Origin: Vicia villosa
Taxonomy: Eukaryota; Streptophyta; Magnoliopsida; Fabales; Fabaceae
Assembly: GCF_029867415.1 (NCBI RefSeq)
Contig: NC_081180.1
Location: 19,647,308-19,711,307 of the forward strand
Direction of reading: 5' to 3'
Length of the DNA stretch: 64,000 bases
The notes under the pieces are model-generated. The model was not told where the DNA came from. It ran no database searches and saw nothing but the letters and a program-made list of their open reading frames with translations. Every line of letters starts with the position of its first letter. The stretch's first letter is position 1. A program made the position numbers and the translations under genes. Below, piece after piece: positions 1 to 9,672 of this stretch.

Positions 1-1
1 A

Positions 2-1351
2 CGAGCCGACATATTGTCCAAACTTGCGAGCACAAGAAAGAAAGGAGGAAACAAGTCGGTAATCCAGGAAATCCTGCCCAGGCCGAGCATAAGCAATAAC
101 GCGCAAGCTCTACAAGTATACGCTATCGGGGACGACCATTGCTGGATGACCCCAGTATATAACTTCCCCACGAAAGACGAGCTTCCCGCTGATGCGAAAG
201 AAGCCTCAGCTATTAAGAGGCGAGCCTGCTCGTACACTATCATTGAAAACAAACTATACCGACGAGGCTTCTCCATTCCACTCCTTAAATGCGTCGACGC
301 CTCGCAAGCACTTGAGATACTCAAAGAACTTCATGAAGGGATCAACGACCAACATCTCGGCGGCAGATCACTAGCGAGAAAAGCTCTCAGAGCCGGCTAC
401 TATTGGCCGACCATGCAGCAGGACGCCAAAGAACATGTCCGGAAATGCGACAAATGTCAGCGTCACGCCGACATGCATCTAGCCCCCCCGACCGAGCTTA
501 AATCTCTCTCCTCGCCTTGGCCCTTCTCCACCTGGGGAATGGACCTCCTCGGACCTTTCCCGGTCGGGTCGTACCAGAATAAATACCTAGTGGTCGCTGT
601 GGATTACTTCACGAAATGGATAGAAGCCGAAGCGCTCGCCAAGATCACGTCTCAAAACGTGCTCCGTTTCTACAAACGAAACATACTCGCTCGGTTCGGG
701 GTACCACAGGCTATAGTCACCGACAATGGCACCCAATTCACTGACAGAAAGTTCCAAGAGTTTGTGGCCAAGCTCGACACGAAAAAACATTTCACCTCAG
801 TCGAGCATCCTCAGACGAACGGGCAAGCCGAGGCAGCCAATCGAGTCATCCTCCGGGGACTGAAGAGGAGACTCGGCGAAGCTAAAAAGGCTTGGGTCGA
901 AGAACTACATAGTGTACTTTGGGCTTATAGGACAACCCCCCATTCGAGCACGGGCGAGACTCCGTTTAGACTAACCTACGGCACCGAAGCCGTGATCCCC
1001 GTGGAAATCCGAGAACCTTCTCGGCGCACTGAATCACCCCTCGAAGAAGAGCTCAATGACGAGGCTATGCGGGAAGAGCTCGATATGGTTGAGGAGATCC
1101 GAACAGGGTCCTCCCTCCGAGAAGCAAAATTAAAACAACAGAAAGTTATCAAGCGCGAATTCGAAGTTGGCGCCCTAGTGCTCCGCCGAAACATGAAAGA
1201 CTCGCACGAGGGCGAACTAGCCCCGAATTGGGAAGGCCCATACCGAGTTTACGATAAAACCGAGAATGGCGCCTATTACCTCGAGAATCTCCTCGGAGAA
1301 AAACTTGCTCGACCTTGGAACGCTGAAAAACTCAGACGTTATTACAGTTAG
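2..1351 (+). CDS. Pol polyprotein C-terminal part: end of RNase H and integrase (partial)
   Basis: The open frame enters from before the window; its first residues (ADILSKLAS) look like the end of an RNase H domain. Numbering from the codon at 14, the zinc-binding H2C2 domain has H107, H114, C145 and C148. The DDE catalytic core has D177 in GMDLLGP, D237 in VTDNGTQF and E273 in NGQAEAANR. A GPYRV-type C-terminal domain follows and the protein ends at KLRRYYS without a chromodomain, as expected for Tat-type elements. Integrase inserts the element cDNA into host DNA. No stop or frameshift is seen and all catalytic residues are present, so this part could still be functional. The true start is upstream of the window. 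Confidence 0.9.
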   Translation, partial: RADILSKLASTRKKGGNKSVIQEILPRPSISNNAQALQVYAIGDDHCWMTPVYNFPTKDELPADAKEASAIKRRACSYTIIENKLYRRGFSIPLLKCVDASQALEILKELHEGINDQHLGGRSLARKALRAGYYWPTMQQDAKEHVRKCDKCQRHADMHLAPPTELKSLSSPWPFSTWGMDLLGPFPVGSYQNKYLVVAVDYFTKWIEAEALAKITSQNVLRFYKRNILARFGVPQAIVTDNGTQFTDRKFQEFVAKLDTKKHFTSVEHPQTNGQAEAANRVILRGLKRRLGEAKKAWVEELHSVLWAYRTTPHSSTGETPFRLTYGTEAVIPVEIREPSRRTESPLEEELNDEAMREELDMVEEIRTGSSLREAKLKQQKVIKREFEVGALVLRRNMKDSHEGELAPNWEGPYRVYDKTENGAYYLENLLGEKLARPWNAEKLRRYYS

Positions 1352-1951
1352 ACACAACCTAACGCCCCCGGACACCTCTATCGAACACAGGTGGTAACCG
1401 GGTATGGACCCGCGTCATCGGTACGAACGCGAGTGCTCCACGACAGCAACGGTCTGACCCCCCCCCCCCCAACAGAATGGAAGGACCGACCACACGGCGG
1501 ATTCTACACCTAGACCCTCCGTGGAAGTACCTGTACGGCAGAACCCCAGCTCGCGATGGGATCGTTCACGCCGCGAGCACTTGGCCTCAACCGCAGTCTC
1601 GTGCTCGCTATCAGCGCACACCTGCTCTGCGCACCCGACCCGTACACAACACGCCCGGGCAATCAACCTAGGCCGAGCATAACCAATAATTATCAATAAT
1701 ATTCTAAGTGTTGGGATCACTCACCGGAATATACGAGCATGCAACAATATAATTTCGAACACACAAGGCTAAATGGGCATGAGTAAACGAAATTATAAAA
1801 CATTAACTGCCGACCAAATTGGCCGGCGATATCCAGATATTACAAAAAATGCCGGGCACGCAGGCCCCAAAATAATTCGGGCATAGCCCAACAAACATAA
1901 ACTGGCACGCAGGCCGAAGAAGACAGGCACGCAGGCCCAAGACAAAACTAC

Positions 1952-3443
1952 CTATTCTTCGCCGTCGGGAGATTCGGGCACCAGAACCCCATCCACAATC
2001 TTCGAAGAAAGCCCAATGTTATCCTCCTTCAAGCCAGGGTTCAGAAACTTCAGCTGACGAACCGCACGGTCAAACCCCGCTTCAGCCATGTCGGCGAGGC
2101 TCATTTTCAGGCTGTCTATCTTCTCCACGAGCTCGGCCCTGGACTTTAGAGCAGCCACGTCCGGTAACTCGTCGGCCGAAGGAGCCCATTCAAGTTGAAG
2201 GTCGGCAAGCTTCTTCTTCTCCGTTGCAATCTCCCCGTCCTTCTGCTTCAGAGCCGCATCAATTTTCTTCTTCAGCTTCTCACAATCGGCCTCCATGGTC
2301 TTCACCTTGTCCTCGGCAGTCTTCCTAGCCGCCTCCGCCTTCCTCAGAGCCTCGGCCGAACCCGAGCCACCGTTGGCCAACACTTGTGCCATCCCTAAAA
2401 CTCTCATCACGGCGGCGCTATCGCTCGCCAGCTGTTTCTAGAGGGCCGGGGGGTCCATCTCGCTGACCCGGCGGGCTTCATCCGGAGAGGTGACCAGGGA
2501 AAAATTTTCAAAATAACCCCCATCTTTGTAGCAAGGAGGCAGTACGAAGCCACGCTCGGAGCCCAGATTCGACGGCTCATGATGAGGCTTCTTGGGAGAC
2601 CTCTCATCCAAGTTCACCCGAGGAGAGCCAGCCGAGGCCGAGTTCTCTCCAGCACCAGTTCCCCGAGCCTTCTTCTGACGAATCTTCTTCGCATCCTGAG
2701 TCATCTTCAGGAGCTTGTCCTCCTTCTCCGGCATGGCATCTGAAAAAAGGGAAACGAACAGGTTAGCAAGAACACCAAACAGAAAGGGCAAAACAAGGTA
2801 AATGGACACAACCTAACAGCGCCCGAGTCTCCTCGGAGGTCCAACAAGATAACAGGGCCTTAGTGTTAATAGCCCGCGGCTCCACAATCGGCACACCATT
2901 CTCGTCCAAAACAGGATCCCCATTCTTCATCACCCACTGAGACAAGGTGAAACGATCCACGTATTTACAGAGGGCCGAGTACGACTCTGTATCCTGCTCG
3001 TCCAGATCTCCGTCTTCCCAAGCATAGTTTTTCGGGGGTGACGAGAAGTGGCCCTTCCATCAAAAGAACGGGAACGCCGTGCAGAATTCCCTTACTATCT
3101 GCCCGTCCTCGTCCCTCTCTAACTCCCCGGCCTCGTCCCGCACGACTACCATATCAGACACCGCAGAATAAGCCGCCTGGCTGCGCGGACGGACGAGGAA
3201 GTACCGGTCCTTGAAACCTTTCACCGAGTCGGTGTACATCCCGAAAAGCTTTCTGTCGGCATTTCTGAACGAGACCCAACTATACCGCCCGTCTGCCGTC
3301 TGCCTTTGGACACGAAAGCACCTGCCGAACAGAGCAGTCGTAGCGCCGATACCCAGATAATCGCAGACAATCTCGAATGCTCGCATAAAAGCAAAAGCAT
3401 TCGGATGCAATTGGGACGGTGCCAGAGCAAGAAACGCCATCAT
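1952..3443 (-). pseudogene. Antisense accessory ORF of the Tat element (putative gypsy-type transposon domain), broken
   Basis: The ORF reads opposite to pol in the 3' spacer. The N-terminal part has the motif LALAPSQLHPNAFAFMRAFE, which I recognise as the putative gypsy-type transposon domain (PF04195-like). The C-terminal part is a lysine/glutamate-rich coiled coil. One intron is apparent at 2812-2740 (GT...TTTTTTCAG, 73 bp); splicing keeps the frame. Two in-frame stops break it: TGA at 3062-3060 and TAG at 2440-2438. The reading frame is otherwise continuous across both. The start is uncertain: an Met lies at 3443, and another frame stays open upstream to about 3597, so a frameshift near 3450-3480 is possible. 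Antisense ORFs here are known for Grande-type elements; their function is not established. Confidence 0.75.
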
Positions 3444-3659
3444 CGAAGTTTGAAAACCGGAAACCGATTGGGGCTAGGGTGGTCGCCACGTCAGCGTGTG
3501 TCGCACACGCGCGACTTTTTCGTTCCAACCCACAGATCATTCTTCCGAGCACATCTGGTAGACGAGGATCCATACCGCCGGGCATCACCAAGGTCATGGA
3601 GTCCGAGCATCATCAAAGTCACAGCTTCTTGACCAGAAAGCTCCGACTTGGGGGGCTCC

Positions 3660-4282
3660 TGTTCTGGACTGGGCCAAGGTTAGGCCCAACATAGTTTCTA
3701 CCCAGTAAACCTCAGAGGCCCAGGTTCCTCCGTGGCCCACCTCTGTGTCTAGGGTGCCCACCTTAGACATGCTCGGCAAGGCCGTTTCTACGGATCACAT
3801 GGCGCCCGGCAGGACTGCTCCCCGCGAGCCAGTCAACGCCCGGCACGAGCACTCCCCGCGAGCACCCTCGTTGCCGAGGACCCTGCTCCTCGCAGGGCTC
3901 CTTCATATCCGACCCTCCGAATAATACGGAGCCAACGTGGCCCCTAAAAGACCGCGTCTCCCTTAAACTTCGGAGCGGTTAACCAGGACAGAGGGCATTC
4001 ACGCACCTCCGATATTTCCGCTCAGGAAACCTGGCAGTCTCCTAGTTGGGCTTGGAAATCTAACCCAGTAGCGAGATCATGGCCCAGCGCTGGGGGCTAT
4101 AAATACCCTCTTTCACTAGAGGGTCAGGTATTCACTTCTTTCTAACCTTTAGCTCGTACTTGCACTCATTTGCTCGTCTAGTCACTTTGGCATCGGAGTA
4201 CCTTGCAGGTACACCCCCCTCCTCCTTCCCAGAATATCCAGTCCGAGCAGCCAGCGACGATTCTTCTGATCAGGTACGATCA
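3660..4282 (+). repeat. 3' LTR of the Tat element (LTR-A)
   Basis: The LTR begins TGTTCTGGACTGGG directly after a purine-rich tract (about 3646-3659) and ends GGTACGATCA. It carries a TATA box TATAAATA at 4098-4105 and a conserved downstream block ACTTTGGCATCGGAGT at 4184-4199. The same start, TATA box, block and end occur in the solo LTR at 56777-59012, which supports both boundaries. Length is 623 bp. Confidence 0.8.
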
Positions 4283-4994
4283 AATACCTTATATGATTCT
4301 TTTCTCAATAAAGTATCACACAATTCCTCCTTGATTTCTTCCAATTTATTTTTCGTGTAATGAGCACACTTGTATTCATTAAAGTACTACATAACAACAC
4401 ATAATATGCACAATTTAGCTAAAAGTAATAAATTATATGAAATATTCGATAAATATTAAAATAAATCCTAAGTTAAAAATCCATACCGTGATTGGAATTT
4501 CTATTCGATTCAAATGAAGAATTTCTTTCCTAAACCTCATAACAAAGTATCCGCAATCTATACCGTTACGTTGACGAGCACACTACATAGAAAAACAAAT
4601 AAGAATATATAGTTGTCTTGTTTTATCGAGTAACATCACTATTATAAGCAAAATTGTGAAAATTAATGTACCTCCACTTTGATCCATGTAATGTTGCTTA
4701 ATCTTGATCGTGATACTCGAGCTTCTCTTTGAGAGCGGAATACTTGTATTGATATAACAAAATAAAAACATATTTAGAACAATCTCACAGAAATAATTAA
4801 ATATGCAAATACACACGAATATTTAGAACAATCTCACTTACGTATCTGATACCCGTATCGTCTCCGTGCTTCGTTGAATACAACTAACCAACTCCTCATT
4901 TCATGATTTATACTAAGACCTTTAAATGTATTTTTGGTTTGACCTCTAATTTTCATATCCAAATAGCATAACAACAAGAATCACTAATTAAATA

Positions 4995-5470
4995 TCAAGT
5001 ATCAAAAACTGCAACAGCCATGAATAGAGGGGTAAGGGTGTCACCCCCTTTAGTATCTTTCCACTCCAAGCCATTACCATTACCATTACCAAGATTTGTA
5101 TCACCATTCAAGAGAGGTTCTTGAAGAGTTCTATCACCTTTTTCTCTACTATCATTTTTCACACAAAACCCGACATAATAAAAGAACAACCCAACACAAA
5201 CAGAAACCACATCAGAAACAATGCATCGAACGGTTAACTCAACGCGATTTTCATACAAAACAACAATGTCAACCACAATGCAATAACATGGAACAAAGAG
5301 ATAGAAGACACCCCAAGCTATGAAGAAAACCGGAAACCTTTTTTTTCTCTGAGTTGAACTGGAGAAAAACAGGAACCCTTTATGAAAACAAACACAAACA
5401 ACACACCAAGCAACTATTTTCAAACATAAATCAACAAGAGTAACAAGAGAAACACAAATTCGAAGCATCA
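4995..5470 (-). pseudogene. ABCC (MRP)-type transporter gene fragment, N-terminal membrane region
   Basis: The minus frame encodes several hydrophobic segments (VSLVTLVDLCLKIVAWCVV, then FFIAWGVFYLFVPCYCIVV), then a hydrophilic linker with LQEPLLNGDTN, GLEWKDTKGGD and TLTP. This arrangement matches the TMD0 and linker of plant ABCC transporters, which continue into the first core membrane domain; here the frame leaves the family pattern right after TLTP and stops. There are no nucleotide-binding domains. The fragment is about 160 residues of a protein usually near 1,500. It sits inside a CACTA element, so capture by the transposon is the simplest reading. The family call is from memory of the motif pattern. 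Confidence 0.6.
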
Positions 5471-5779
5471 AACATTTCCTCTCAAACTTATCAAGGTTGA
5501 TGATGGCGAGTGAGAGGTGGTGGCAGTCGCAAGATTGACGGTGGTTCTGCGAACAACAACACAAACTGAGGGCTCGTGGAAGAACTGAGGTGAAAGGCAG
5601 CGAGATTGAGAACGACGATGTTGATGGAACTGAGAACGGCGGTGACCGGTGGTGAACGGGTTGTGAGGAAAACGGAAGAAGATGAAGGTCGCCTAAGAAC
5701 TGTTGAGCAACTGAAATCGTGTTTTGTTATTTTAGGGTTTAAGAATTTTAATTATAAAATTTAGAAAAGGCAGCGCTTT

Positions 5780-6124
5780 TGAAAATCGTTTTCTTAATGT
5801 TAGATTTAGAAGCGCTTTTTCCTTAGAAAGCGCTTTCTTTTCATATGACTTTAGCGTCGCTTTTAAAAAGTGCTTTCTAAGGTTAACATTTAGCAGGGCT
5901 TTTTAAAAGCGCTTTCTAAGGTTAACATTTAGGAGCGTTTTTGTAAAAGCGCTTTCTAAGGTGCTTTCTTAAGACAACCTTTAGCAGCGCATTTTTAAAG
6001 CGCTTTTCTTAAGATGGCCTTTAGCAGCGCTTTTTTTTAGAGAACTTTTTTATAACTTATAGCAGCGCTTTGTGATAAAAGCGTCGTCTTTTTAGTGCTA
6101 CCAAAAGCAAATTTTGGTGTAGTG
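5780..6124. repeat. CACTA subterminal repeats and right terminal inverted repeat
   Basis: Repeated GCGCTTT(C/T)TAAGG-type motifs, many inside short inverted pairs (AAAAGCGCTTTC), lead to the terminus TTTTGGTGTAGTG at 6112-6124. The following bases ATT would be the 3-bp target duplication, but the partner copy was not found. Confidence 0.65.
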
Positions 6125-6201
6125 ATTCACTCGATAATCATGGTTAAGTCGATTCCCTTGATCAACTACCTCTTCCTTGTATGATTATTCTTCTTCAAAA
6201 C

Positions 6202-6456
6202 TCAAATTTTTAGCAATAACAACACGATGATTTTTCCACCCTGTAGAAACCTACCTTGTTTTCCTCCCTCGTCTCTTCGCTGATTCCCGTTGTTATTGGT
6301 GTTGTTCACCTGATTTGCTAAATTAGCCATCTGTTCAGTCCAAGCAGTTAGGGTCCTAGTAAAAGATGCATTAATTCCCTCAAGATATGCTTTGGCCACT
6401 AATTGATCTCCCATGGGTGTTACAAAAAGAAACAAGAGAAACCTGCTCTGATGTTA
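6202..6456 (-). pseudogene. Retroelement 5' fragment: primer-binding-like site and gag-like start
   Basis: On the minus strand, AACATCAGAGCAGGT (6455-6441) resembles the primer-binding site complementary to initiator tRNA-Met. An ORF with Met at 6435 follows: MGDQLVAKAYLEG, then an Asn-rich stretch (NNTNNNGNQRRDEGGKQGR), like the start of some legume Ty3 gag proteins. The frame loses meaning before 6202. LTR sequence would be expected to the right of 6460, but I could not define its ends. This is a remnant at best. Confidence 0.35.
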
Positions 6457-8617
6457 CTTAACGCAGTCGGAAACACTAGGGTTAACAAGCACTATAACTA
6501 GAATAAAAACCCAGGGTTGCAAGCACAAAACCTATCAAATAAGCTTTGGAACCCACAAAATAAAGAAAATACTAAATTTTATTAATTGAAAAGATTATGA
6601 TCTTTGACTCACGGCAAAAGTGTTTGAATATAAAAGCAAAGAAACCATAATGAGCTTTTAACGCAAAACAAAAATAAAATAGAAAAAAGAAACCCTAATG
6701 GACTTTTAATTCAAAACAGAAATAAATTATAAAATTGCGGAAAATATTAAAATGTTATTTTTAGGCATGAAACAAACTTTAACGGCTTAAAAAACCTTCC
6801 TACATCAAACGCAGAGGATCGTTGGATGTGCCTGTGGCGTAAATCTCATGTAGCAAGAGGCTTTGACCTAAAAGAAACTACCATACGGTGGTCGGTCCAA
6901 GATGAACATGGCCAACCCAACACACACAAACATTTTTCATATTAACGATGAACTGAATTTATCACAAATAAATAATAAACCGGCGAGATATATAACCTTT
7001 GACAGTGACCTCAACATGGTCGAACAAAGTCCATAGTCTTTGGTAGCTTGCCTTTTATTGAGGCTCCGTGATGGATGCACTTTGCGCTCCAAGACCTGCC
7101 TTGCATTTATCTGCTGATGCATGTTTGGGGTGTCGGTTGTTCAAGGGAGTCTGACTTGAGGCTGACCTTTGATTTTGAGCTCGTTGAATTGCTTTGTTTG
7201 ATGCTTCAGCGATGCCTTTTCAATCATCAAGTTTAAAATTCTACGACTTCCTTCTTGTTTCGGAGTGGGTATTAACATCACGTAGATCTAGAGTGTTTCT
7301 TTGGTGAATCCGACTCGAGATTCGACTTTCTTCTAGATTCAAAATTATGGTTAGGTATCAATGGCATTGTTAATAAGTCTGTCTAGTCTTTCCTTGGGAA
7401 TAAGGACTCTGAGTGGTGGCTAGAGGTTTCTAATAATAAGCTCCCGGGTAACTGGAGTCTGAGGTATATTCCTCTGGGTTTGCTCTGTAAACCTCTGCTA
7501 TTTGCTCTGGCCTGAATTAAATGGAATCCTATAGAGTCCATAAGATGCACTCTGGCATTATATCGACCTCTGACATTAACTACGAACTTGCGGTTTCCGA
7601 GCACCATTAACTATGAACTCGTGATATCCTTCTGATATCGCCCTTGTAGTCGCCCCTACAACGACGAGAAGTGTGGGTGCAACCAGGTCAAACGGTGTAT
7701 TGCGAGGCTTCGATTTGACTTTCATGGAAATTGCTTTTAGACTTTGGCATAACTCTAGATCTAGATATGGAATCCTTCCTTATGTCATTCTGCAGATCTT
7801 TCGAGAAAATCAGAGATCTTGACGGTGAGATTGAGGTAGAAACAATGATTTAACTGAATCGACTATGATAGATCTCGACACTTGCTTCCAAATGCTCTCG
7901 ATTTTGAGATCTGAAGGAGCTATGAGCGACGATACTGAAAAGCAAACACGCATCGCATAAATTTTTGGAATCGAAAGCTAAATGTGCTTTCGATTCAGTA
8001 ACCTAAGGAGGCTGCAACTTGGTGAATCAGAAATTGGATTTGAAATCATGGAATTTGTAGGAAAGAGAAATTGATTTCCCACAAATGGCACCACCATTCT
8101 ATTAGGGAACCAGAAATGGATTTTCCAACTCCAAAAAGGAACCAAAAATGAGGAGGGTTAGATAACGATCGATCTTGAACGGTGGCTCCGATCTCCCTTA
8201 CGTTGGCGCAGGGTGGAGCTGCGGGGTTAGCATTCAAACGACCAAGTCAGTTCAAGATTCAAGATGAGTATAATGAAATTGGAGATAAGGGATTGTGTAC
8301 ATTCTCATCGCATGTGAACTATTTGATATTTTAAGTCATGTAGAGTGTGCTTGAAATGAATTATGTCTTAGTCAGTTGGAAATTTGATCGGTCTAGAATA
8401 ATATGAGTATTTATAAAAAAACACTGGACACTCGTTAGCTAGACTCTAAAGTTAACTTCGGCCATTTAAGCACATGCCATAACTTAGTCATTGCAATGGT
8501 ACAAAACACCGATATAACATGAATAACCAAACAAAATATTTTCATTATGGTAATCAAATACACTTCCACGGGCTTGCCTAAGTAGCCGTGATTAATCACA
8601 TCATCATCCTTGTCAAT
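6457..8617. other. Intergenic, probably decayed retroelement DNA
   Basis: About 2.2 kb without a convincing reading frame. It lies where the LTR of the minus-strand gag remnant would be expected. The composition is higher in GC around 7000-8250 than in the flanking DNA. I see no terminal repeats, tRNA or gene exons. Confidence 0.3.
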
Positions 8618-8619
8618 AG

Positions 8620-8868
8620 TCTAACATTAGTGGATAATTCTTACCCTACAAGCCGGTTTTATATGGTTGAGTTAAACCAAACCACGTTACCTAACAAGGT
8701 ATCAAGAGTCTAGTTTAAAGTCTGTTAGACCGCCTGCTATCGGGTCCCTCACCATTTATTTTGACGTTCTAGATCTCCATTCCTAGATGTGAGAGGATGT
8801 GTGGACAATCTTCACCTTACAAACCAGTTTTGTATGATTGAGTTAAGACAACCACATTTCTTAATAAT
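8620..8868 (+). mobile_element. TRIM retrotransposon (very short LTR element)
   Basis: Two short near-repeats form the LTRs: ACCCTACAAGCCGGTTTTAT in the left copy (8642-8661) and a matching ACCTTACAAACCAGTTTTGT in the right, both followed by GTTGAGTTAA-type sequence. Between them are GGTATCAAGAGTC (8698-8710, primer-binding-like) and a purine-rich tract GTGAGAGGATG just before the right LTR at 8800. This is the standard plan of the non-coding TRIM elements common in legumes. The LTRs are roughly 70-80 bp and noticeably diverged, so the copy is old. Confidence 0.7.
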
Positions 8869-8925
8869 CCCATTTAACTTCACACAATCAAGATTAGTAG
8901 GAATGTGAAACCAACATATAGGGGA

Positions 8926-9261
8926 TATGAGTGGCAAACAGACATGCTCAACCCATTTAAGATCGTATGCAAAAGCCCGTGAAAAACGAGAGCAGAGCGG
9001 GATAAACATAGTTAAGAGTGCGAAACTAAAACCTTGTTCCGTCCCAAAAAAAATGAGAATTTGGCAGGACAGACCCACGAACATTACACTTTTTTATGTT
9101 TAAAAATTACAAAATTTATGTTAATATCTACCTCCCTAAAAATCTGCAAAATAATGGGATAGACATGTTGAAGGATATGGGGCTAAAATTTTAGCCCATT
9201 CCTTAAACAAATGCAGGTTAAACAAATATGTCTGACGGATCAGATCCGTTTTGCCATCCTT
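8926..9261. mobile_element. hAT-like non-autonomous element remnant
   Basis: The left edge reads GAGTGGCAAACAGAC and the right edge CCGTTTTGCCATCCTTA, an imperfect inverted pair of the type seen in plant hAT MITEs. The interior has the AAAGCCCGTGAAAAACG and CTTGTTCCGTCCC signature blocks of that group. Flanking bases agree only partly, so the borders are approximate. Confidence 0.4.
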
Positions 9262-9664
9262 ACATATTTGTACATAATTGTGTGTCACTAATCATAGTTC
9301 AGGGAGGAGAAAAACATCTCTTCATAATTATGGAATGTGAAATATGGATTGTGATTTGTGAAATAATGCAAGAGTTGAGAGTGTCTTGTGAAACCAAATA
9401 AAAAAAATGTCAAAAAGGAAACACTGTGTGTAGGTGTAGGTCTGTTCCTGCCAAATTCAGCATCGTACGTACAATTTATAAATTTTTCTGAAATGCTAGT
9501 GGAACTAGCTCCTGCGTGCATATAGCTAGAATCCATAGATTTCAAACTGCAACACATTCCAATGAAAACATCGATAACTGTACTATTCTGTATTCACTTT
9601 TCTTCAATTTTTCAACACGTGAACCCCACCCATCAAATGCACCAGCCTGTACCCAACGTTCAAA
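9262..9664. other. Intergenic, nothing recognised
   Basis: About 400 bp of AT-rich DNA between two hAT-type elements. No gene, tRNA or repeat border was recognised. Confidence 0.4.
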
Positions 9665-9672
9665 ACAAAAAG

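Larger units (their letters stand above)
1..4282 (+). mobile_element. 3' half of a Ty3/gypsy Tat-lineage LTR retrotransposon
   Basis: The window opens inside pol and runs through integrase, a long 3' internal region with an antisense ORF, a purine-rich tract just before 3660, and a 3' LTR ending at 4282. An integrase without a chromodomain, followed by a long spacer carrying an antisense ORF, is the known arrangement of Tat-type elements (Grande/Retand/Ogre relatives). The 5' LTR, gag, protease and RT lie outside the window, so its target duplication cannot be checked. The integrase frame is intact but the antisense ORF is broken. Confidence 0.85.
4283..6124. mobile_element. CACTA (En/Spm) transposon, right part
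   Basis: The right end at 6124 reads inward on the minus strand as CACTACACCAAAATTTGC, a typical plant CACTA terminus. Next to it, 5780-6020 holds about six copies of a GCGCTTTCTAAGG-like subterminal motif in both exact and variant forms, as expected for transposase-binding repeats. No matching left terminus was found before the LTR ending at 4282, so the left border given is only the edge of unexplained DNA; the element may be truncated or interrupted. No transposase is present. It carries the ABCC fragment at 4995-5470. The stretch 4283-4990 is AT-rich with no recognisable gene. Confidence 0.65.

Noticed and set aside
1459..1470. Run of about twelve C residues
   Set aside because: A simple homopolymer in the retrotransposon spacer, prone to sequencing error.
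4572..4582. CACTACATAG as the left end of the CACTA element
   Set aside because: It matches the right terminus only in its first six bases and has no matching subterminal repeats or ATT duplication.
4840..4965. Minus-strand open stretch reading MRSWLVVFNEARRRYGYQI before a GTAAGT donor
   Set aside because: It looks exon-like, but I recognise no family and no partner exon, so it is not listed as a gene.
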